Part shown: positions 57,503 to 64,000 of the stretch, one piece after another
Layout: the number at the start of each line of letters is the position of its first letter
How positions within the stretch are numbered: position 1 is the stretch's first letter
Origin: Halomonas chromatireducens
GTDB lineage: Bacteria > Pseudomonadota > Gammaproteobacteria > Pseudomonadales > Halomonadaceae
Direction: 5' to 3'
Assembly (NCBI RefSeq): GCF_001545155.1
Contig: NZ_CP014226.1
Location: forward strand, 2,392,931-2,456,930
Length of the DNA stretch: 64,000 bases
Notes under the pieces: generated by a model
Database searches by the model: none
Told to the model about the DNA's origin: nothing
Seen by the model: the letters and a program-made list of their open reading frames with translations, nothing else
Position numbers and translations under genes: made by a program

Positions 57503-58513
57503 TCAGCGCGCCTCGATGGCCGCACGGGCCGCTTCGACCAGCTCCTTGCCGATCCGCGGTACCCACTTGTCGTGGACGCTGGCGGTGGCATTGACGAAGG
57601 CGCGATGCTGCTCCTCGGTCAGTTCGGTCACCTCAACCCCGCGCTCCTGGATGGCGGCAAGACGCTCGCTCTCCTCCTCACGGGTCATGGCGATCTCCCA
57701 CTCACCGGCCTCGATGGCGGTTTCACGCAGGATTTCCTGGTCCTCTTCGTCCAGCGAATCCCAGATCCGCTGGTTGACGGCAAAGATCAGCGGGTCGTTC
57801 ATGTAGTTCCACAGCGTCAGGTACTCCTGGCCGACCTGGTCGATCCGAGCCACGTCGAATACCGAAAGGGGGTTCTCCTGACCATCCACGGCCCCCGTGG
57901 TCAACGCCGGCTGAGCGTCGGTCCAGCTCATCTGGGTAGGATCGGCACCGAGCGCGTTGAAGGTATCCTGGAAGAGGGGCGAGCCCACCACGCGGATCTT
58001 CAGGCCGTCGAGATCGCCTGGCTCGCTGATCGGACCGCGGGAGTTGGAGACCTGGCGGAAACCGTTCTCACCCCAGGCGAGCGGCACCACGCCGCGGGAC
58101 TCGATGGCCTCGAAGATCATTTCACCGGCCTTGCCGCCGGTCACGGCATCCACCGCCGCCTCGTCGGGCATGAAGAAAGGCAGGGAGAAGAGATTGAGTT
58201 CAGGGACCTGTGGCGACCAGTTGATGGTCGAACCCACGGCCATGTCGATCAGCCCCGAGCGCATGGCGGAGAACTCGCGGGTCTGGTCACCGGCCACCAG
58301 CTGGGAGTTGGGGTAGACGCGCAGGGTCAGGCGACCCTCGGTACGCTCCTCCACCAGTTCAGCCCATTTTTCGGCAGCCTGCCCCCAGGGGAAGGCATCG
58401 GACAGCACGGTGGAGACGGAGAGTTCGCGGGCCTGTGCCGAGAGCGAGGTGGCCAGCACGGCGGCACCGGCCAGGGCCGCGGCGAAGCGAGTGAGTCGAC
58501 TAGCGGATGTCAT
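57503..58513 (-). CDS. dctP: TRAP substrate-binding protein DctP
   Basis: The 336-residue protein has a signal peptide (AGAAVLATSLSAQA) and DctP blocks: LSVSTVLSDAFPWGQAAEKW, DLDGLKIRVVGSPLFQDTFNALGADP and TTGAVDGQENPLSVF. The conserved arginine in KIRVV contacts the carboxylate of the ligand in this family. Start at 58513 with AAGGA nearby. Together with dctQM it makes a complete TRAP system; the substrate is not evident. Confidence 0.9.
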   Translation of the reverse strand: MTSASRLTRFAAALAGAAVLATSLSAQARELSVSTVLSDAFPWGQAAEKWAELVEERTEGRLTLRVYPNSQLVAGDQTREFSAMRSGLIDMAVGSTINWSPQVPELNLFSLPFFMPDEAAVDAVTGGKAGEMIFEAIESRGVVPLAWGENGFRQVSNSRGPISEPGDLDGLKIRVVGSPLFQDTFNALGADPTQMSWTDAQPALTTGAVDGQENPLSVFDVARIDQVGQEYLTLWNYMNDPLIFAVNQRIWDSLDEEDQEILRETAIEAGEWEIAMTREEESERLAAIQERGVEVTELTEEQHRAFVNATASVHDKWVPRIGKELVEAARAAIEAR

Positions 58514-58712
58514 GACGTGTCCTTGCAGCAAAGGGCCGGTTCAGAGAAGACCGGCCGCGATTATCGTTCTGGGTTGGTACAATCCGGGACATGTTACGCT
58601 TCAATATTCTACGAAGTCCCGCGTTGAATGATAGACCGTCATTGGCATAACGCGACCACCGGACCTGTCGCTACCAACCTCGCCAGGTCGAATTCTTCAA
58701 GGAATCCCGCTC

Positions 58713-59570
58713 TTGCCGCTTCGCGATCTACTGCTGGGCCTGGTGATCGTCACCATCTGGGCCCTGAACATCATCGTCATCAAGCTGGGGGTCGCGGAAC
58801 TCCCACCACTGCTGTTGACCACCCTGCGTTTTATTCTCGTTGCCAGCCTGCTGGTGCCCTTCCACCCGGTTGCCCGGCACCAACTTCCCTTCCTGCTGCT
58901 GCTTTCTGTGACCTTCGGCACGCTCCATTTCGCCCTGCTGTTCATCGGGCTGGGCCAGGCCGAAGCGGGTACCGGGGCGCTGCTGGTGCAGATGGGAACG
59001 CCCTTCGCCACCCTGCTGGCCGTGATCTTCCTGGGCGAACGCCTGAGCGCCAAGCGCATAGTGGGGCTCGCGCTGTCATTCGGCGGCGTGATGATACTCG
59101 CCGGCGGCCCCAGCCTGCCCTCGCCGCTGCCCATGGCGCTGCTGCTGCTCAGTGCGCTGGGCTGGGCGATCTCGCAGCTGTTGATCAAGAAGGGTCCCAA
59201 CATCGCTCCCATGGCGCTGGCGGGCTGGGTCGCGCTTTTCGCCATTCCGCAGGTGGGGCTGGGTTCCTGGTGGTTCGAGAGCGGGCAGATGGAGGCCATC
59301 AGCCAGGCGGGGCTATTCGGCTGGGGAGCGGTGCTCTATACCGCCGTGATGTCGTCGATCGTCGCCTATGGTCTCTGGTATGGCCTGTTACGCCGCCACG
59401 CGGTCAGCCGGCTGGCGCCGCTTAGCCTGCTGGTGCCGGCGGGGGCGGTGGTGCTGGGGATCGTGCTGCTGGGGGAGCAGCTCAATGCCCATATCGCCAT
59501 CGGTGGGGCCATGGTCATCGCCGGGGTGGCGCTGATCGTGATTCGCTTTCGCGCCTTAGTCGGCCGCTGA
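58713..59570 (+). CDS. EamA/DMT family transporter
   Basis: The 285-residue membrane protein has two EamA repeats of five helices each (GLVIVTIWALNIIVIKLGV, IGLGQAEAGTGALLVQMGTP and YLWY-like YGLWYGLLRR in the second). These export metabolites such as amino acids. The start is a TTG at 58713 with AAGGA 8 bases upstream; no ATG is well placed. Its end overlaps the converging DUF192 gene by 15 bases. Substrate unknown. Confidence 0.82.
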   Translation: MPLRDLLLGLVIVTIWALNIIVIKLGVAELPPLLLTTLRFILVASLLVPFHPVARHQLPFLLLLSVTFGTLHFALLFIGLGQAEAGTGALLVQMGTPFATLLAVIFLGERLSAKRIVGLALSFGGVMILAGGPSLPSPLPMALLLLSALGWAISQLLIKKGPNIAPMALAGWVALFAIPQVGLGSWWFESGQMEAISQAGLFGWGAVLYTAVMSSIVAYGLWYGLLRRHAVSRLAPLSLLVPAGAVVLGIVLLGEQLNAHIAIGGAMVIAGVALIVIRFRALVGR

Positions 59571-60089
59571 GCAGCCACTCGTAAGGCCGGGCCAGACCAC
59601 GCAGGCGCCCGCTTCGATGCCATGCTCGGCGAAATAACCGGCATTCACCTCGAGCGCAGCCTGATAGGGGGCACCGGCCAGTGTCGCCGGGCACTCCCGG
59701 GGATTATCCGATAAACAGGGTTCCATGGTATGTATCGTTGCAATACGGCCCCGGGCGTCGATGAAGGCGATGTCCAGCGGTATACGGGTGCGATACATCC
59801 AGAAGCCGCTCTGTGGGGGCTGAATCCGGTCATAAAGAAACAGCATGCCCGCGTCGGGCGCCAGCGAGTCACGGTCCATCAGTCCGGTGCGGCGCTCGTC
59901 CGCTGTTCGCGCCATCTCCACCTCGAGCCGAAAGACCTCGCCGTCGGCCACGATCCGCACAGGCTGGCGCTCCAGCGTCGTCGACTCGGCCACGGCTGGC
60001 CAGCGCCAGGCCAGCATGGCCGCCGCTACCAGCAGAAGCAACAGCAGGCTCGTGCGAATCGAGAGCGCCGACCATTGAAGTGGTCTCAT
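59556..60089 (-). CDS. DUF192 family protein
   Basis: The 177-residue protein has an N-terminal membrane anchor (LLLLLLVAAAMLAW) and the DUF192 block RTGLMDRDSLAPDAGMLFLY, FWMYRTRIPLDIAFID and EVNAGYFAEHGIEAG. No function is established. Its 3' end overlaps the EamA gene on the other strand. It lies 9 bases after modC in the same direction and may be in the mod operon, but a role in molybdate uptake is not known. Confidence 0.8.
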   Translation of the reverse strand: MRPLQWSALSIRTSLLLLLLVAAAMLAWRWPAVAESTTLERQPVRIVADGEVFRLEVEMARTADERRTGLMDRDSLAPDAGMLFLYDRIQPPQSGFWMYRTRIPLDIAFIDARGRIATIHTMEPCLSDNPRECPATLAGAPYQAALEVNAGYFAEHGIEAGACVVWPGLTSGCSAAD

Positions 60090-60098
60090 CGCATTTCC

Positions 60099-61238
60099 TC
60101 ACTCATTAGGGTTTCGGGGCAGCAGGTGAATCCCTCCGGCGAGCAGGGACACCCGCACCCGTTCGCCACGGGCCAGCCCATTGCGCCGGGCCGCATGAGT
60201 GGCAATATCGAAGCGCAATGTCTCGGGGCCGTGGTCGAATACCAGCGTAAGGGACGTCACCCCACCCAGCACAACCATTTCACCAACATGCCCAGTCACC
60301 GGATTCTCCCTGTCTCCACGCGATGGGCGGTCGCGACGGTGCAGCACCACATCGGAATCTGGCAGGTACCAGGCGACCCGCTGATTGATAGCGAAATCCT
60401 CCAGCCCATTGCCCACCTGCAGCAGCCATGGCCCCCACTGCAGCCGCCGCTGGCCACCGGCTTCCACGACTCGGCCTTCGAAGATGTTATGCCTATCCAG
60501 CAGACGCGCCACCTCGGCACTGGCCGGGTGGCGAAACAGTCTCTCGGGAACATCGGTCTGTAGCGTGCGGCCACCGTGAAGCACGCAGATCCGGTCCGCC
60601 AGTGCCACCGCCTCGTCCAGGTCATGGGTCACCAGCAGGATCGGAATATGGATCTGCTCGCGCAGCAGGGCCAGCTCACGCTGCAGGCGACGCCGTGTCA
60701 CCTGGTCCACCGCCGAGAAGGGCTCATCCAGCAACAGCGCCCGGGGCTCGCGCGCCAACGCCCGGGCCAACGCCACCCGCTGGCGCTGGCCACCGGAAAG
60801 CTGGGACGGATAGCGCCCGGCCAGCCCCTCCAGGCGCATCCGGCCCAGCCACTCGTCGGCACAGGCGCTGCGCCGGCCGGGCTCGAGATGGCCCAGCGCC
60901 ACCTTGACGTTGTCACGGGCATTCAGGTGGGGGAAGAGCGCATAGTCCTGAAAGACGACACCCACCCGACGCGCCTGGGGCCGGCGGACAATGCCCGGGG
61001 AGGTATCCAGCCAGGTCTCGCCACCGCAGTCGATGCGCCCTTCTGCCGGCCGGTAAAGGCCGGCAATGGCACGCAGCAGGGTCGTCTTGCCGCTGCCGGA
61101 GGGGCCTACCAGCGCCAGCAGCTCTCCCGGTTCACAGGCGAATTCGGCGGCCAGGGGAATCGGCCCGGCCTGGTGCAGCGATACCGTCAGCCTGCCCCCC
61201 CCTGGCGAGGCCGGGGAACTGCCGGGCCAATCAGGCAT
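60099..61238 (-). CDS. modC: Molybdate ABC transporter ATP-binding protein
   Basis: The 379-residue protein has Walker A VGPSGSGKTTLLRAIAG, the ABC signature QLSGGQRQRVALARAL and Walker B ALLLDEPFSAVD. It has a C-terminal TOBE domain (about residues 300-379) that binds molybdate or its oxyanion analogue. The start at 61238 overlaps modB by 8 bases; a longer in-frame extension upstream is discarded. It powers molybdate uptake. Confidence 0.92.
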   Translation of the reverse strand: MPDWPGSSPASPGGGRLTVSLHQAGPIPLAAEFACEPGELLALVGPSGSGKTTLLRAIAGLYRPAEGRIDCGGETWLDTSPGIVRRPQARRVGVVFQDYALFPHLNARDNVKVALGHLEPGRRSACADEWLGRMRLEGLAGRYPSQLSGGQRQRVALARALAREPRALLLDEPFSAVDQVTRRRLQRELALLREQIHIPILLVTHDLDEAVALADRICVLHGGRTLQTDVPERLFRHPASAEVARLLDRHNIFEGRVVEAGGQRRLQWGPWLLQVGNGLEDFAINQRVAWYLPDSDVVLHRRDRPSRGDRENPVTGHVGEMVVLGGVTSLTLVFDHGPETLRFDIATHAARRNGLARGERVRVSLLAGGIHLLPRNPNE

Positions 61239-61899
61239 GACGCCACCTCCGCCGCCCCGCCAGCCCGTAGACCACACCGATGGTCAGGAACGACACCAGC
61301 AGCAGCATGGCCGACATGATGCCTGCGCCGGTCTCGTCGAAGGCCTGAACCCGATCGTAGATGGCGATGGACAGAGTGCGGGTCTCGCCGTCGATAGCGC
61401 CGCCCACCATCAGAATCACGCCGAACTCGCCCAGGGTATGGGCGAAGGTCAGCGCCAGGGCAGAGATCACGCCGGGCCACACCAGCGGGAGCTCGATACG
61501 CAGGAAGGTCTGCCAGGGAGACAGCCCGCTGCACCAGGCCGCCTCGCTCAGGTTGGCGGGTATCGCCTCGAAGGCACGCTGGATCGGCTGCACGGCAAAG
61601 GGCAGGCTGGCCACCAGTGAGGCCAGCAGAATACCGGTAAAGGTGAAGTTGAGCCCCTCCCCGGTCAGCCGATGCCAGAAAGCGCCGAACGGGGCGTCGC
61701 GACCGAAGCTCATCATCAGGTAAAAACCCAGCACCGTGGGTGGCATGACCAGCGGCAGCGCTACCAGCGCCTCGCACAGCGACTTGCCGCGAAAGCGCGC
61801 TCTTGCCAGGGCACGTCCCAGCCAGAGCCCCAACGGGACCAGCAGCAGACAGGTCATCGCCGCCAGTCGCAGGGAGACCGAGAGGGCCGTCCAGTCCAT
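61231..61899 (-). CDS. modB: Molybdate ABC transporter permease
   Basis: The 222-residue membrane protein has the binding-protein-dependent transport loop EAAWCSGLSPWQTFLRIELP and SLIVAxxHTLGEFGVILMVGG-like sequence (THTLGEFGVILMVGG). It forms the channel with ModC. Its first base is shared with the modA stop (ATGA), so they are translationally coupled. Confidence 0.92.
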   Translation of the reverse strand: MDWTALSVSLRLAAMTCLLLVPLGLWLGRALARARFRGKSLCEALVALPLVMPPTVLGFYLMMSFGRDAPFGAFWHRLTGEGLNFTFTGILLASLVASLPFAVQPIQRAFEAIPANLSEAAWCSGLSPWQTFLRIELPLVWPGVISALALTFAHTLGEFGVILMVGGAIDGETRTLSIAIYDRVQAFDETGAGIMSAMLLLVSFLTIGVVYGLAGRRRWRHA

Positions 61900-62708
61900 C
61901 AGGGCGCCTCGGTATCGACATCGTCCCCGGGGAGACGAAAGCCGTAGTCGGCAAGGATATCACGCGCTTCATCCTGCTGAAGCCAGTGGTAGAAGGCACG
62001 GGCGGTGTCGCCGGCCCCCTTGACCAGCGCCATGCGCTGTACCAGCGGCTCATGCCACTCCTCCGGAATCAGAACGAACTCGCTGCGCTCGGCGAGCTCG
62101 GGAGCCAGCGCCAGGGACCAGGCCACCAGGCCACCACGGGCGTCGTCGGAGAGGGCGAACTGGGCCGCCTGGGAGACGTTCTCGCCGAGTATCCTAAGGG
62201 AGGCACTCTCCGACCACAGGCCGGCATGCTCCAGCGCCTGCTTGGCCGCTACACCGTAGGGAGCATGGTCGGGGTTGGCCAGGGCGATGCGCGGCCGCGC
62301 CTCGCCCTGGGCATGCATCGCCAGTGCCTCGCGTACCGCGGCCAGTGGCTCGTCGCTGCTCGGCAGGTCATTGCGCCCGGCCCGCTGTAGCCAGGCCAGC
62401 CGCCCGATGGCGTAGACCACGCCGGCATCCTCGGTATGCCCTTCCGCATGCAGCGCATGCACGTAGGCCTCATCGGCCGACAGGTAGAGTTCGAACGGCG
62501 CCCCCTGGGCGATCTGGCGGCGGAAGTTACCCGAAGAGCCGAAGTTGAGCCGCAGCCGCTGGCCGGTGTCGGCCTCGAAGCGCCGGGCAGCTTCGGCAAG
62601 GGCAAATTGAAGATCCGAGGCAGCGGCAACGGTGGGTACGCCGGCCTGGGCCGAAGAGAAAGAGAGAACCAGCCAGGCGGCAAGTCCCCAGCGCAGGAGT
62701 GCGTTCAT
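61899..62708 (-). CDS. modA: Molybdate-binding protein
   Basis: The 269-residue protein has a signal peptide (LLRWGLAAWLVLSFSSAQA) and the ModA block VAAASDLQFALAEAARRFE, NFGSSGNFRRQIAQGAPFEL and ARGGLVAWSLALAP. It captures molybdate in the periplasm for ModBC. A typical ModE regulator is not present; a GntR gene follows upstream, unrelated in type. Confidence 0.9.
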   Translation of the reverse strand: MNALLRWGLAAWLVLSFSSAQAGVPTVAAASDLQFALAEAARRFEADTGQRLRLNFGSSGNFRRQIAQGAPFELYLSADEAYVHALHAEGHTEDAGVVYAIGRLAWLQRAGRNDLPSSDEPLAAVREALAMHAQGEARPRIALANPDHAPYGVAAKQALEHAGLWSESASLRILGENVSQAAQFALSDDARGGLVAWSLALAPELAERSEFVLIPEEWHEPLVQRMALVKGAGDTARAFYHWLQQDEARDILADYGFRLPGDDVDTEAP

Positions 62709-62859
62709 CGCAAGCTACCGATTGCCCCGTGGAGTGTCGGCATTGTCAGTCAGGAAGGCATGGCCGGTAAAGCCGGCCGGCCGTCATCTTGCCGTCGGCA
62801 TGATCCGGCGCAAGCTTCGGCAAGCGCCGGTTACTGCAGACGCCGACCCCAGAGGAATC

Positions 62860-63594
62860 TTATTCGGTGACTCCCTCCCGCTGACCGAGAATGGCCATGA
62901 GGTCGATCCGTGTCTCCCGGGTGCTGAGGTCGAGCAGGTTCTCGAGCGCCTGGAGGTGATCGTGTATGCAGCGCCGGGCCGCCTCGCCGTCGCCGGTCCG
63001 CAAGTGTGTCAGCAGTGCCGGGTGATCCTCGGCCAGGTAGCAGCTGGCCAGGCCGGCACGCTTGTAAAGCGCGATGACGATGGAAGTGCGCAGGATGAGA
63101 TCGGTGAGCATGGCGCCCAGCACCCGGTTGGGGGAGCGTTCAGCCAGGAGGTGATGAATGGCCAGGGAGTGCTCGATTCGAGCCGGTTCGTCGCCGCACG
63201 CGTGGGCTTCGGCCTCGCGCTCGACCAGGGAAGCAACGGTCGCCAGCTGCTCGTCATCGAGCCGACCCGCCAACAGTGCGGCCACCTCCCCTTCCACCAG
63301 CCGGCGGGCGGCGAAGGTTTCGCGGGTCTCCTCGATGCTGGGCGCCCTGACCCGTGCCACCTGATTGGGCTGCTGGGTGACCACGTAGTCGGCGGCCAGC
63401 CGTGTCAGAGCCTTGCGCACCACCGAGCGGCTGACGCCGAAGATGTCGCCCAGGGCCACTTCCGGCAGGCGCGTACCCGGCGGCAGACGCTGGGTCAGCA
63501 CCGCCTTGCGCACCTTGTCGACGATGAAGCGGTCGCTGATGCGCCCGCCTGCGCGCGTCTCCGCGGCAATCTCCTCCTGCCAGATACTGCTCAT
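62860..63594 (-). CDS. GntR family transcriptional regulator with FCD domain
   Basis: The 244-residue protein has an N-terminal winged helix (LPPGTRLPEVALGDIFGVSRSVVRKALTRL) and an all-helical FCD effector domain (residues 95-230), with the metal-binding His residues SLAIHHLL and IHDHLQAL. FadR-type regulators bind small acids. A TGTATACA palindrome lies before it, a plausible autoregulatory site. The target operon is not clear from neighbours (modABC and pyk). Confidence 0.85.
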   Translation of the reverse strand: MSSIWQEEIAAETRAGGRISDRFIVDKVRKAVLTQRLPPGTRLPEVALGDIFGVSRSVVRKALTRLAADYVVTQQPNQVARVRAPSIEETRETFAARRLVEGEVAALLAGRLDDEQLATVASLVEREAEAHACGDEPARIEHSLAIHHLLAERSPNRVLGAMLTDLILRTSIVIALYKRAGLASCYLAEDHPALLTHLRTGDGEAARRCIHDHLQALENLLDLSTRETRIDLMAILGQREGVTE

Positions 63595-63673
63595 GATGCG
63601 CTCTCTCTCCCGTCTGCGTCATGAGAATACCTTCGCATGTTTCCTTCAGGCTGACCACACAAAACGATCATTC

Positions 63674-63681
63674 TGTATACA
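63674..63681. promoter_or_regulatory. Possible operator of the GntR regulator
   Basis: TGTATACA is a perfect 8-base palindrome 80 bases before the GntR start, in the gap to pyk. It resembles FadR/GntR operators, which are often TnGTnnnACnA-like. The site is short, so it is only suggestive. Confidence 0.3.
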
Positions 63682-63701
63682 AAGGATCAGCCTAAGGGCC
63701 A

Positions 63702-64000
63702 TCACCTGCTCTGGTGCTGTTCGTTCACGTCGAGAATCTTCAGCGTGTTGGTGCCACCATGGGCGTTCATGTGATCGCCCCGGGTCAGGATCACGTGGTC
63801 CCCGGGCAGCGCAATGCCCTGCTCGACCAGCAGCGCCAGCGCTCGCTCATTGAGTTCGGTGGGCGCCATCTCGCTGGTGTCGAAGGGCAGCGAGACCACG
63901 CCGCGGTAGAGCGCCATGCGCCGCTGGGCCACCGGGCTGTGGGCCAGGCCGACGATGGGCAGGCCCGAGCGGATGCGCGAGGCGATCAGCGGCGTGTAGC
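63702..64000 (-). CDS. pyk: Pyruvate kinase, C-terminal end (cut by the window)
   Basis: The last 98 residues match the C-terminal regulatory domain of pyruvate kinase: IASRIRSGLPIVGLAHSPVA, QRRMALYRGVVSLPFDT, and PGDHVILTRGDHM with GGTNTLKILDV. The enzyme makes pyruvate and ATP from PEP. The active-site domain lies beyond 64000. The GntR gene is immediately downstream on the same strand. Confidence 0.85.
   Translation of the reverse strand, partial: YTPLIASRIRSGLPIVGLAHSPVAQRRMALYRGVVSLPFDTSEMAPTELNERALALLVEQGIALPGDHVILTRGDHMNAHGGTNTLKILDVNEQHQSR

Overview
The window looks like chromosomal DNA of a heterotrophic gammaproteobacterium, most likely a member of the Halomonadaceae (Halomonas or a close relative). 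This is an inference from high GC, the Pseudomonas-like gene order crc/pyrE - rph - yicC - gmk - rpoZ - spoT - ridA - oxyR - recG - rubB - ubiC - ubiA, and several TRAP-type transporters of the kind common in halophiles. No database search was possible. All functional calls rest on motifs, protein length and context read from the sequence.

Region 1-5 kb: cnoX, then an odd junction where the start of a von Willebrand A gene and the start of pyrE meet tail to tail, each missing its 3' part; then a nuclease-dead ExoIII-like protein best called Crc, then rph and yicC. Region 4.7-14.7 kb interrupts the expected yicC-gmk neighbourhood. It starts with an integrase relic, carries three large cytoplasmic signalling genes (two PAS hybrid histidine kinases flanking a REC-EAL-GAF-degenerate GGDEF protein), and ends with a MITE-like element that has CTAG flanks.

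Region 14.7-27 kb is core housekeeping: nucleotide and stringent response (gmk, rpoZ, spoT), ridA, thpR, oxyR-recG, HU, a rubredoxin reductase and the ubiquinone genes ubiC-ubiA. Region 27-44 kb holds an omega-amino acid transaminase, a periplasmic copper chaperone, a CysZ-like protein, an acyl-CoA thioesterase, an orphan TRAP binding protein, uvrD, a 169-bp tandem repeat array, hexR, a sodium-dependent transporter, and cell-envelope genes (PAP2 phosphatase, glmS-glmU, uppP) with apbE.

Region 45-49 kb is a compact sulfur-oxidation operon: a monohaem cytochrome c, a flavocytochrome c sulfide dehydrogenase flavoprotein, a YeeE/YedE thiosulfate-type permease and a fused SoxYZ carrier. Region 49-58.5 kb holds a TAXI-TRAP transporter with a universal stress protein, a KamA-like radical SAM protein divergent from a macro-domain protein, a second MITE-like element and a DctPQM TRAP operon. 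Region 58.7-64 kb has an EamA exporter, a DUF192 protein, modABC for molybdate, a GntR/FCD regulator and the 3' end of pyruvate kinase, cut by the window edge.

Most genes are ordinary core metabolism. The parts that deserve attention are the pyrE/VWA junction, the signalling island, the sulfide/Sox mini-operon and the small repeat elements.
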